From positions 1-64,000 of the forward strand of contig JALQPE010000403.1 in the NCBI GenBank assembly GCA_030407315.1: DNA of 64,000 nucleotides, read 5' to 3'. The position numbers were made by a program, and so were the translations under genes. The notes under the pieces are model-generated. The model was not told where the DNA came from. It made no database searches and was given only the letters and a program-made list of their open reading frames with translations. This document shows, piece after piece, positions 21,204-31,002 of this stretch. This stretch comes from Asparagopsis taxiformis. Taxonomy: Eukaryota; Rhodophyta; Florideophyceae; Bonnemaisoniales; Bonnemaisoniaceae. The stretch's first letter is position 1, and each line of letters opens with the position of its first letter.

Positions 21204-23346
21204 AAGGCCACGACGGCCCCCGAAAACGCACACGAGCGTCGGGTTAAGCGCACGCGTGCGCGACGTTGCACGATGCAACAAACGAAGGCGACGAGCCGCA
21301 CGAACGAGAAGCGAAGGCACAACGAGTGGCCGGGACGTCCACCCTTGCGTTGGGGGGGCGCGATGCGTGCTAGAGCCGTCGCTCTTTTCGTTTTCGACAC
21401 CATACGTTGGTGGAGGCACGAGCGCCAACGAAAGATTGGACGACGAGTCCACACGCGGACGATTCACACGATATGAAGAGCCACGACTGGCTCGACAGTG
21501 TTGACCGTCCCACGGGCAAAGGTGACGACACCACGGGCCTCGGACGGACAACACGTCAGATTTTTCGCGCGAAAAATTATACTTGGGCCAGCGGGCCATG
21601 GACGCACGGTACGAAAAATCGGGCAGATTACAGTGCGCTAATCCGGCCAAATCTCGGGACACGCGTGCCCCGAAAATTTCGTAATTTTGGCATGTCACGT
21701 GAGCCATCGTACGTCCCCGTGGACAGCCGCTGACAATGAGTCGCATCGACCATCGTGGTCAACGCCAACAGCTCGCGAGCTAACGGCAACGTGACGCCGG
21801 AAGGCGGAGAAACGACGTAGAACGGACGCGTCCCCAACGAAGATGGCAACGGCCTCATTACGAAACTCCACGCACGAAGCGGAGCGAAGCTATACGTTAG
21901 CCGACGAACAAGACCAACGGGTCTCAGCGCACGAAGCGCGCGAGTAAAGCGTGCGAACGACGAGCCAACGAGGCCGCGACGACGGACGGCGAACCGTATC
22001 GCCATCGTGAGGCACGACGCCGAACACGGTAGCCACGTACGGCAACCACGGAACGACACAACGGTGTCCTGCCACGCAGGCATAGCGAATGACGCGCGAA
22101 AGCGAAAAGCCCGCCGGCTAGTCGAAACGCACGAGCAAACCCGAAAGGGGTTGACCACGTACGGTCACGAAGGCTAAGACGCGCACGTCCGCGTCGCAAA
22201 ACGAGAAGCTAACGAGCTTAGACCCCGTTCGAATTCGAAGGCGCGCGCGCCACCGGCCACGTCGGTCAGGATACGAGCGCGTACGCGGACGTCGCTAACG
22301 ATAACGACGCACGCCAACGGGCCGAACGTACGAAACGAAATACGAATACGCAACGGCGTACAAGCTGGTAGCCAACGTAAACGGCACAGCTGAAGGCAAC
22401 GAGCCGACGAAAAGTTGGCTCACGTAGCAGCCTCAACCGCCCGCGGGCATGCGAAACGACTCCGTCAATCGCGTCCCCGTCGGGTTCGCAAGGCGAATAA
22501 ACGAAATTACGCAACGGCGTAGAGGGCGAGCATTACGTATGCCCAGGTGCACGTCGCACCACATAACGGATGAGCTAACGAAACGTTCCTCGGACGCCGC
22601 GGCGAACGACGCTACCACGCGAAGCGGACTAGCGCAACGATTGCGCCACCGGCTAACGTGAAGCCGCGGGAACGTGAAGCGCGACGGCGCTAACGGTGTT
22701 AACGGCTATACGAAAAGCCAAGCCCGCCGGCAAAGACGTTGTCAACGGAACCGCGACGCACCGCGACGCACCACGACGCACTGCCGCGTACACGCAACGG
22801 CGTGAAACGTCAAGCCAACTCACGCGCGAGTCGGTCTGACGCTCGATGAATTTTTCGCCCAGCTCATCGGAGCAAATTAAAATTGGCACCGACGTGCTAC
22901 GTGCCAAAGAGCTCGAACGCTCAACGAAATTCGACACCCGACGGGGTTATCCGAACGAGAAACGACGGCGGAAACGATTTCCGAGTTAGTTACTAAATGA
23001 TACGCACGCCAACGGGCTCTACGATCGAGGTTAACGTACCACTCGCAGTGAAAAGCCGCCGCTTTGCCGAATAGTTGCGTGTGTTACGAACCTGCCAACG
23101 GGCACGCGCCGCCGCGAACTCGAAGCACGGGCTGCTTAAGCCATATGACACCCGACGGGGTAGACGCCACAACAAAAAATTGTGGGGAGGGGCTTGACGC
23201 TAACCCCTCCCCCGCTGCAGACGACCTGCCAAACGCGAATTACGAAGCTCAACGGAGCCATGCGATTACGCAAAGAAACAAAACGAAGTTTACGAAGTAG
23301 CACGATGCTAGAGCCGACGTGGCCTACGAACTAACCTAGGAACGAC
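21204..23346. other. GC-rich spacer between element A pol and the antisense ORF
   Basis: About 2.1 kb with no credible gene, full of CCAACGGG, CGACGGGGT and GCTAACGA words. A perfect 16-bp palindrome TTTTTCGCGCGAAAAA lies at 21561-21576. Both flanking frames converge on this spacer, so it should hold two 3' ends. Confidence 0.6.
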
Positions 23347-25365
23347 CTAGTAGCGACGAGAACGCTTGCCCGCAGGGTCATACGGACCAGGGCCTTCGCC
23401 GCGGCTATCGTGGCTGCGGCTGCGACTGGGCTGAACGAAGCCCGGTGCGTACGGATCGACGGTCTGCGTGACCACGGGGGCTCGCTCGCGACGCGACGCG
23501 GGATCCCTAGCGTAAGGATCCGCAGTCCCGTGACTGCGCGTATCCGAAGGGCGCGCCGAAGCGGGGTCGCGTGGCAGGTACGCCGCTGCATGACCATACC
23601 CGACGGGGTCGCCGAAGCCGCCGCCACTCGCATAACCGTAAGGTTCATTACGAACGCCAACGGGCGGCGCGTAACTACGAGTCGCCGCGGCGAGACGTTC
23701 CGAAATCGCGCGCTCCGTTGCCAAGCGGGCAGTCAGGTCCAACGTCTGGGCCCTAAACTCTTCGGCTGCGCGAGCCACGGACGTGATAAGGGAACGAATA
23801 ACCCAGCCGTCCGCAAGAGGCGGAGCGGCCATCGACGTACCGAGAAGCCGACGGGCATCCTCATCGGAGATGCGGTCGTCCAGGCTCACGAAGCGTAGCG
23901 CGCGCTCGGCCGGCGTGGCCACATCCGGACGACCGACGCGGGCAACGTTGCCCCTCCCCGTAGCCTCGCGTGGCACGATCTCTCGAGGATCCGGCGCACG
24001 CGGCGCTTCGTTTTGATGGCCACGACGGCCAGAACGCGACCCGCGGGGGCGCTCATTGCCCCCGAGACCGCCGAAATAACCGGTACGATTGCCACGACGG
24101 CGTTCGGAACGGGAAGCGACCCGCGGCACGTAAGCCCCATCGCTGCGCACGGAGACGAACTCCTGGTTATCGCCGCTTGCGTAATCGGGGCGTATAACCC
24201 GATACTCCGGCGCGAGGGCGCCGCGAGCCTCAGCCAACGCGCTGGTAACGGAGACGAACGTGTCGGAACCGTCCACCGGGATTGCACGAAGCATCTCGTG
24301 GTCGGCCAGGAAGTCCAACGTGGACTCCGGCAGTAAGCACGCGCGCCCGAACAAACGACGTTCCACGAACAGCGAGCATGCGAGCATCGCTGCTTGTTCG
24401 ATATCCACGGCCATGAGGAAACGTTCCTTCACGGGGGCAGGCGCGTCCTTCACGGCATCGGTAAAATAATGTACCACGCGTGGTAGCAACGTGGACGACC
24501 CACGGGGGTACGGAAACTCCTCCACTACTTCCGGCAACGGCGGGAAGTAGAGCTCGCTCGGGACGACCCACGGAGCCGACGCGTGCGACACGCGGTAGTC
24601 GTCCGCGTTCACGTGACGGAGCGCGAAATGGTCGTCGTACGACACCACGCTCTTGGAGATGACGCTCAACGAAAGAGCAGTCTTCCATTCGGCACGTTGC
24701 CTTTCGGAAAGTGTCCGCGGACACACAAAGACGGACGCCACCGAGATGAACGGCGGTTCCTCGGGCGTCCCCTTCCACAGGAAGGCGTCCATACGATCGA
24801 CGTAGATCGCGTCGTTGACTTCACGCAACCACGAGCGGTCGCAACGTATCGACGCCGGGATCTGGTAACGTTCCGATCCCGGTGGCCCGTTGGCGAAACG
24901 ACGCCCGGCTGCCCGCCCCCACGTATCCTCGGCGGAACGCATATAGTCGACGACAGCGCGGGCGTCCAGACGATCTCTGGCCAACGTGGCGAGATCGTCA
25001 TCCGTGATACCCACGCGAGGCAACGCAGCCCACGCGTGGGTCAGGACGCCTACGTTTAGCGCCGCACCGCCACGTGAGGCGGTGCCGACTGTCCCAACGG
25101 GGTCACCACCCTCCGGCGAGGGATCCTGGCGAGGGGAACGCGGCGAGCCATCACGACGAGGCACGCCCGTGCGGGCCGCCGCCACAGCACGACGCGAACG
25201 AGCGGCCGCTGCCATCGCGGCTGCACCCGTCGACGGGGCCGCGGCAGCCGGAATGACGGGTGACGAATTCCCCGAGTCGGACGCCGTTGCGTCATCATCC
25301 CGTGGGGCATCGGCCCTAGCAGCCTCGGCAGACGTCACGGAAGCCACCAGGCGAGACGGAGCCAT
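23347..25365 (-). CDS. Antisense extra ORF of element A, unknown function
   Basis: Intact 672-codon frame starting with ATG at 25365, convergent with pol. The N-terminus is Ala/Ser/Arg-rich. A globular middle (about residues 120-400) includes a hydrophobic segment, RFLMAVDIEQAAMLACSLFV. The C-terminal third has an RG-rich stretch, a short helical segment (AAEEFRAQTLDLTARLATER) and an RS/RG/Tyr-rich tail ending GKRSRRY, typical of nucleic-acid-binding tails. No CCHC knuckle, protease or polymerase motif is visible. The second chromovirus has an ORF in the same place and orientation, so I infer an element-encoded accessory protein. Being the gag of an unrelated minus-strand element is the main alternative. 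Confidence 0.6.
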   Translation of the reverse strand: MAPSRLVASVTSAEAARADAPRDDDATASDSGNSSPVIPAAAAPSTGAAAMAAAARSRRAVAAARTGVPRRDGSPRSPRQDPSPEGGDPVGTVGTASRGGAALNVGVLTHAWAALPRVGITDDDLATLARDRLDARAVVDYMRSAEDTWGRAAGRRFANGPPGSERYQIPASIRCDRSWLREVNDAIYVDRMDAFLWKGTPEEPPFISVASVFVCPRTLSERQRAEWKTALSLSVISKSVVSYDDHFALRHVNADDYRVSHASAPWVVPSELYFPPLPEVVEEFPYPRGSSTLLPRVVHYFTDAVKDAPAPVKERFLMAVDIEQAAMLACSLFVERRLFGRACLLPESTLDFLADHEMLRAIPVDGSDTFVSVTSALAEARGALAPEYRVIRPDYASGDNQEFVSVRSDGAYVPRVASRSERRRGNRTGYFGGLGGNERPRGSRSGRRGHQNEAPRAPDPREIVPREATGRGNVARVGRPDVATPAERALRFVSLDDRISDEDARRLLGTSMAAPPLADGWVIRSLITSVARAAEEFRAQTLDLTARLATERAISERLAAATRSYAPPVGVRNEPYGYASGGGFGDPVGYGHAAAYLPRDPASARPSDTRSHGTADPYARDPASRRERAPVVTQTVDPYAPGFVQPSRSRSHDSRGEGPGPYDPAGKRSRRY

Positions 25366-26089
25366 CGGGCGAGACGAAGAGGCGACGGCCTGCGAAGCAA
25401 CGGCTTGACCCGCCCTAACGGATGGGGCGGGCGCGACGGACGCTTCCCTCGCTGGCGGCGCACCGGCCCCGACGAGGGAGGGAGCGCCCTGCGAGGGTTC
25501 CTCGCTCCACCTCCAGCAGAGCCGGCGGGCCGCGGAGTGTGGGTATCGGTGCTACGCGTAGTGACCATCGTGGTCAGTTCGTACGCAACGAAGACGAACA
25601 GTGCAACAAGCACGAGAACGAGAGCCACGCGGGCGAAACGGAACAAGAGAACGAAAGGAACGGAGGTAGTAGTACCCAGCGGGGGAAAAAGGTAAGGGAG
25701 AACGAAAGGCAACGGCCTGGATGACGATGGTGAGAGGAAGGGTGAGCGACGATCGCTATCACGTTAAGCCGCGGCTTGAATAACCTTCGGACGACCGTTG
25801 TCGTAATGCCCGCTGGCAGATTCACGAAAGGGCCGCGGCCTGCGCTCGTATCGCGCTGAATTGAAGCACACCCGCGTGGTGGAATTGGACACTGCATTCG
25901 TTGCAGGGAAACGCCTAAGCGAGGCATTGACGAACGATGCCAACGGGCGGGCCTAGATGATTACGAAAGAGCCGGAGCGCACGCGCGCGCTCCGGCGCCG
26001 TGGCGATTCGATCAGCCAACCGGGCCGCGTACGTTTAAACGAGATTTTTCGGGACAACTGCCACGTCCGCAGTTGTACCCGAAAAGGCG
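25366..26089. other. Region upstream of antisense ORF, possible LTR remnant
   Basis: No gene recognised; open frames on both strands are composition-driven. Two hairpins stand out: a 10-bp perfect stem GCCGGAGCGC/GCGCTCCGGC (about 25973-25998) and a stem TTTTCGGG-CAACTGC/GCAGTTG-CCCGAAAA (about 26045-26086). The promoter of the minus-strand ORF should lie here, but LTR ends could not be placed. Confidence 0.4.
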
Positions 26090-26098
26090 CCACGGCCC
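26090..26098. repeat. Target-site duplication of the MULE, left
   Basis: CCACGGCCC precedes the inverted terminus ACTAGACTTT and is repeated exactly after the right terminus at 44933-44941. Nine bases is the classical Mutator length. Confidence 0.93.
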
Positions 26099-26910
26099 AC
26101 TAGACTTTATTCGCCAGAGGATATTACACATACTGATTTGGGCGTGACTGGGAGGTAGCGCGGGGCGAGTGGACAGGTGTTGTTAGAATTCAGTACGCAC
26201 TTGAAACTCTGCTTCCAGTGTACTGGGATAGTGTACGAAATCCTGGGAAATATTTTGGTATGCAAACTTGGAATGTGCCAGCGAGCCGCCGCCGCCGCCG
26301 AAGAGGAACCAGGTTTTATCATACCGGCGACATTTAGAAACAGCTGGACATTCAAACTCCGGATCACACATAACACAGCCTCGCAGCTATACCTCGCTCC
26401 CGCCTGCGCTGTGTGCATCACAGCATCACGCCGCCTCCCACTTGCACACGCACGCCGCCTCGCAGCTGTACCTCGCCCCCGCCCTGTACATCACAGCTTC
26501 AAGACGCCTCACAGTTGTAACTCGCCGCCGCCTGCGCTGTGTGCACCGAAGCTTCACAACGCCTCCCACTTGCACACGCACGCCGCCTTGCAGCTGTACC
26601 TCGCCCCCGCCCTGTGCATCACAGCTTCACACCGCCTCTCACTTGCACACAGCCTCGCAGCTTTACCTCGCCCCCGCCTGCACTGTGTGCATCACAGCGT
26701 CACGCCGCCTCCCAATTCCACACCGCCACGCAGTTGTACGCTGCGCCCCGCCTGTCTATCTGAACCTGCCAAACACAAGCGCACTCAGCCTGCAAACACT
26801 GCTCATCCCTTGTGTCGCACCACACCTACCAACCACCTGCACCGACTGTGGTTCGCTCTGTGCTGACAAACTGCAAAGCGTAAACTGGCTGGAAACGTTC
26901 CTGGCCGCGT
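26099..26910 (+). repeat. MULE left terminal inverted repeat
   Basis: About 812 bp, matching 43920-44932 in reverse. The outer 280 bases are essentially identical. The inner part (about 26378-26770) is a GC-rich minisatellite with units of about 70-80 bp of the type CTCGCAGCTGTACCTCGCCC. Homology stops after CTGGCCGCGT at 26910. Long frames through the minisatellite (Pro/Ala/His/Cys-rich) are not treated as genes. Confidence 0.9.
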
Positions 26911-26988
26911 GTGTCGCCTTCCACCTGCACACTATCTAAGAATATTGGCTGTTTAATTGGGAGGTGTACTCAGTTGTTTTTTTTGGTT

Positions 26989-27000
26989 ATGGGTGAGTTG
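26989..27000 (+). CDS. MULE transposase, first four codons (split from the rest)
   Basis: ATG-GGT-GAG-TTG. The next codon of the gene, GCT, lies at 41327, immediately after the second GTTG of the nested element's target duplication. Across the junction the frame reads MGEL-AKASNIGTSNPGEW, with no stop up to 43810. This is the only ATG near the 5' end: the right-hand piece has no in-frame ATG until codon 78 of its open frame. Confidence 0.85.
26997..27000. repeat. Target-site duplication of the inner element, left
   Basis: GTTG directly before AACACTGATT; the same GTTG follows the right terminus at 41323-41326. Removing one copy with the insert restores the transposase frame, which confirms the four-base duplication. 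Confidence 0.9.
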
Positions 27001-27188
27001 AACACTGATTTCCAGTAATTCAGAAAAAAATATTTATATCAGAAAAGTTTAAAAGTCTGTGGATTTATGTTTGCTGTTGGTAAAGGGCTAATTGGAGCCT
27101 CATTCTAGCGGGTGGATATGATTTGAGCGCTTTTTGAGCTTTAAACAGTTTATATGGATTCTATTCTGCCTCAGTTGGTATCATGACG

Positions 27189-27206
27189 ATAGGACACGTG
27201 TCCTAT
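27189..27206. repeat. 18-bp perfect palindrome near inner-element terminus
   Basis: ATAGGACACGTGTCCTAT, about 190 bases inside the terminus, repeated in mirror at 41116-41133. It contains a CACGTG core. Its position in both ends fits a transposase or host-factor site; function is inferred only. Confidence 0.8.
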
Positions 27207-28089
27207 ATGTTGTGGGTAGCTTCTGGACAAGCTGCAATCGGTACGCACTGCGAGAAACTAAACAGGACAGCTGTCTCTAGGAAGCGTTCACTTCATGAGT
27301 GCACAATGCCTAGCTCAAAGGTAAGCTTCTTGTAGTAACGATTTACCTGAAATCGCTATTAAATTTATGCTGTATTTAATGCTTGCCGAAAGCCCCTCCA
27401 GCCAATCGACTCGTTTTCCTTCATAGTTACATCCAAAAATCAACCCCCAACTACCCAATAAAAAATTCAGCAGCAGCGAATCTCATAATCTACTCGCCCA
27501 CTTGGCACTGTACATTACGATACTTTACGAAATACTATGGTCCTACTGGCTCATATGACCACACGTTGCACACATGGCACGCTCAGTTGTACTTGGCCAT
27601 GTGCCGTGCAACTTCCCTAGCAACCGCTGCACATGGCCATTTCAGTAGTGTACAGAGAAGTAGAGGGAGAATGGTGTATGGACAGGGTGCTCTTTCTGCA
27701 GTTGCGACACTATAATCCAGTCCTGTAAAAGTGTATTCAAGCCTAGATAGAAATGCGAATACGGTAGTTATGAGGACATGCTACACTATCATAGTATGTG
27801 AGAGTGTATGGGTATATTGGAATGGGAAATATTTGGGGATTGCGAGCCAAGACTTGCCTGCTCTGGCAAATACAATTCCGGCCGATCGGATACACGCGCG
27901 CGAAGCGCGCGCCAGTGCGTAGAGGGTACTTTTCTCGGTTCAACGATACGCATGAACAGGACATACCTCCGGATTCTTTGTGAAGATTATGAGATATCAT
28001 GGCGACATGAACGCTAAGAATGTCCACTGAGAGAAGTAAGCGTATCCCAGCACACTCAAATATACGCCTCGTGCACTGTTGAGACTTCC

Positions 28090-28449
28090 CGAAAGTACGC
28101 CGGTTCCCTGGGAGCAGCTTCGCGAAGTGGGGGCCTTTATCACATCACGAATGTCAAACGATTTGTTAGCCAAGTTTCGCATGTTCTCGAACAAGTCTCA
28201 CAGGCGCAACGGGGCAACAATGATGGGGGAACGAAGCGTGCTTGTCGTCATTTTCGTCGCATAGGACTGCCAACTTGTGACGATGAAGAACCTCCGCTCC
28301 ATTATCTGGACCATGTCAAGAAACTTGAGTCACTGGAGGCGATCTGTATGGAGCTTTACGACGACCGCGAAAATAATTCTGTGGCAGATTGTTGTTACGA
28401 ATCCAAGCCCTTGCGAGACACTCCTTTCACCAACAGCCTTTCATACTGA
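28090..28449 (+). pseudogene. Unrecognised gene fragment in left inverted repeat
   Basis: One open plus-strand frame of about 120 codons without ATG. Motifs include LYHITNVKRFVSQVSHVLEQ, CRHFRRIGLPTCDDEE and LHYLDHVKKLESLEAICMEL, with a stop at 28447-28449. The residue mix looks like a real globular protein. It is not the part of PRP8 that should precede the PRP8 piece, so it may come from another gene. Mirror at 39872-40231. Confidence 0.4.
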
Positions 28450-28700
28450 CCTTTCTACCTTGTTCTCTCAATCATGGCTACTCTCCACCGCGCAGCTCCT
28501 CAACTGCTTCCCGACACCATCGACTAATGTAGCCAACGTCAAATGCTCACAGCGGAACTATTTCTATCTTTCATCAATGAGTTTGTTATACTACAAAGGT
28601 CCTCAGCGATTTGTTACTATATGGCTCCAGATTTGAACATGTTCAGCACAGTGATATTAGCGGGCGAGAGCTAGACGAAGGTGATGGTGATGGGAATGAA

Positions 28701-29887
28701 TTGGTGAATGGCCATATTCTCTGTCTTCTTGGAGATATGACTATGTGCTATGTGAATTGCAAAGTGAATTAGTGGAGTAATGTCACCCATTTCAACCGGG
28801 AGCGAATATGTCGAGGTGCAACCATTGACAAAACAATCGTCAGCAAGAATCGAGGTGGAATGGCGCGACTATAGCTCGATGGAGGGCCAAAGCGGCAGTG
28901 CAGATGTCTCACGGACGGTCCTCACATCTCAATTGATGAAGGGATGATAATGTAATCGTTCATGGTCCGATTGCTGTAAAGTCGCCGCTTCGCTCCCATT
29001 ATGTTTGCGCGATTGCCGTACAAGCATGACGCCAATCTTGAGATTTTACCACTGGCAAGATTGAATGGGCAGTATACAACTATTTCACCTCTCAATCAAT
29101 TGCAGCAGGAAGGATTAGCACCCATCGAACAAGCATACGACAATCGTCGCGAGACGCTGAATCGGATCAATGAGCATCTACTATGTCAGGGTGCGTTGAA
29201 AGAAATGAATGTTGACTTTGTGGACAATTGTGAGTGTATTTGATTGCAGTGCATATGGTTGAGGCGCTCAGGAGAGGCACTGACTTGTACCATAACCAGT
29301 ATCCTTATCCGTGGTATGAAGCTGAAAAACGCGGACTATTCGCGAACTAGGTGAACTAATTGTACATCTACCGGCACTGCTTTATTCTTTCGCTGAGAAG
29401 ATTGATTACTCAAGTTGAGTGGAACCCTTCGTCTCATCGTGGATCGCAATGTCGCTAACCAAATCCCATCGAAGAACAACGTGAATGTACCATTCAAAGA
29501 CATGTCTCACTCGAACTGCTGTGGTGTGATGAGAAGCCTTCAGTTCTCGACGTTTGTTATTTCCACCCATTCTATTGTACTGTCTGCAGGGGGATTTTCA
29601 AGATTTAATTGATTCATCCGTGCAAGTCTGTTAAGGTGAACTCGTCCAGTGTCGATATTCTTGTCACCGCTGCACACAAGTCGCTAGTATCCAAACTGTC
29701 CTTGCTTTCGGCAAATTTTTCAAATGATCAATATGCTCCGGGAAGTGAAGAAGGTACCTCAACAGGGTTTTGGATTGATATCGCGCTGCGCTGGGGAGAC
29801 TATGATTCGCATACCGCTGAAAAGTATTCCAGAGCAAAATTTCACGACTATGAGACCGACGACATGACGATAGATATGAAAGTCTGA
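28701..29887 (+). pseudogene. PRP8: PRP8 (spliceosome core) fragment, left inverted repeat
   Basis: Pieces match conserved PRP8 text in order. The first is [19 protein letters not shown] (family HYNRERIRRGATVDKTV), preceded by an in-frame TAG at about 28770. It is followed by SRRFAPI...YKHDANLEIL, IEQAYDNRRETLNRINEHLL, YEAEKRGLF, RLIVDRNVANQIPSKNNVNV, and KDMSHSNCCGVMRSLQFSTF. Then, after a jump skipping several hundred PRP8 residues, come IHPCKSVKVNSSSVDILV and WIDIALRWGDYDSHTAEKYS with RAKFHDYETDDMTID. Stops and frame changes make it non-functional. The jump near 29590-29612 means two distant PRP8 segments were joined, by deletion or two-step capture. Confidence 0.85.
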
Positions 29888-30834
29888 CAGGATTGCTGAT
29901 CGCAGCGATCGCGGCTGTCGACATTGTCAAAAGAAAAAACAAGCGATAGAGCACGCAGAAGCGACTAGGCGCATCTGGGATAGTCTTCATTAGACTTTGG
30001 GGTGGGCAGGAGGATTATGACACAGTCTGGGTCGATCACTGCAAATGAGAAGGCATGAATGTACATCCCACGCGTGACGACACAACTCCTCTTTGTATGC
30101 CATTACTAAGGTACAAAGATGAATTGTCTAGCGTCATACCTGACGCGCCATCGGTGCGTCTTACATACTCACTGCTGCAATCTAACAGTTTCGCTCACGT
30201 GTAAAGAATTCATCCACCATACGATCGAACCTAGTTACATAGGGCTGGTGGTGTGCTCACGCGATGTATTTTTTCCAAAGGGCTTTGTAGGAATGCCAGA
30301 GGTGAATTGGTGTCACAAAGAGATGTGATGTGTAGCGTAGGTGCGGCGTCTGCTTTCTTTGGGCTGAACGACCAAACCATGACTTCCCATCCCGGCACCA
30401 CGCACGCATATATCCGCCGTGCACATCCTCACCTCTTATGAAACTCGTCTCATTTTTACCAGCCCATCTATGGATACTGCAAAATCTACGCCTCGCTTCG
30501 AACAACGCCAAGCGCGTTCGAGATCGCCGAGCGCCACTGCTGATTCGGACGATGGTTCAGCGCACATTTCTAATCCAGATAGCGATTCTGGCGTATCTAA
30601 ACCTGCTCAGTTTCCTAAGAGATTGATGCACAACTATGTTCACCATGTGGGGCTACTGGTTCCAGTGTCTGGTCTATTTCTATTCCAGACTCGTTAGGGA
30701 ATTATTGTGGATCTCCAGGGAAAAATTATTGTCTATGGTGGTGTGCCATGGTGCTGCATCTGGTGCACTATTTTTCCCATAGCACACAACAACATCGGCT
30801 TCTGGAAAAAACTAGGCCTACTCACTGTTTACCG

Positions 30835-30945
30835 TAAGAATTCCAATCCTGCTAAAACTTGAAAGCCGATGGAAGTTTACATGGACACTATCCACGGGGA
30901 CTAAATAGACCCAAGGTACATGACAGTACCTCTTTTGGATGAACT
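30835..30945 (-). pseudogene. Degraded copy of the 3' end of the DUF7869-like gene
   Basis: On the minus strand this segment matches 37490-37590 with scattered differences: GTACCTTGGGT-TATTTAGTCCCC, GTGTCCATGTAAACTTCC and ATCGGCTTTCAAG are recognisable in both. It lies between the inner edge of the left inverted repeat and the methyltransferase gene. An older inverted duplication of the gene's end must have existed before the present arms formed. Confidence 0.8.
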
Positions 30946-31002
30946 CGATTAGTTACTGTGCATGAATTACCTTAGACCACCATTCCAAAGTAGAGGAAAT
31001 CG

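Larger units (their letters stand above)
27001..30642 (+). repeat. Inner element, left terminal inverted repeat
   Basis: 3642 bp mirrored at 37679-41322. The inner edge is sharp after CAACTATGTTCA. Content in order: AT-rich tip, an 18-bp palindrome at 27189-27206, about 800 bases without recognisable gene, a gene fragment (28090-28449), PRP8 fragments (28701-29887), and about 750 bases with a short Ser/Arg/Asp-rich frame (30472-30640) whose inner end is cut by the core. Confidence 0.93.

Noticed and set aside
23347..25365. This ORF as gag of element A
   Set aside because: It lies on the opposite strand and downstream of pol, and has no CCHC knuckle; element B has a true gag plus a similar antisense ORF.
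25973..26086. Bacterial-type terminators
   Set aside because: Two hairpins exist but there is no T-tract and the context is eukaryotic; left as inverted repeats of unknown role.
26268..26939. Pro/Ala/His/Cys-rich frames of 223 codons here and 304 codons at 43849-44763
   Set aside because: They are translations of the GC-rich minisatellite in the MULE terminal repeats; several frames are open at once and lengths differ between arms.
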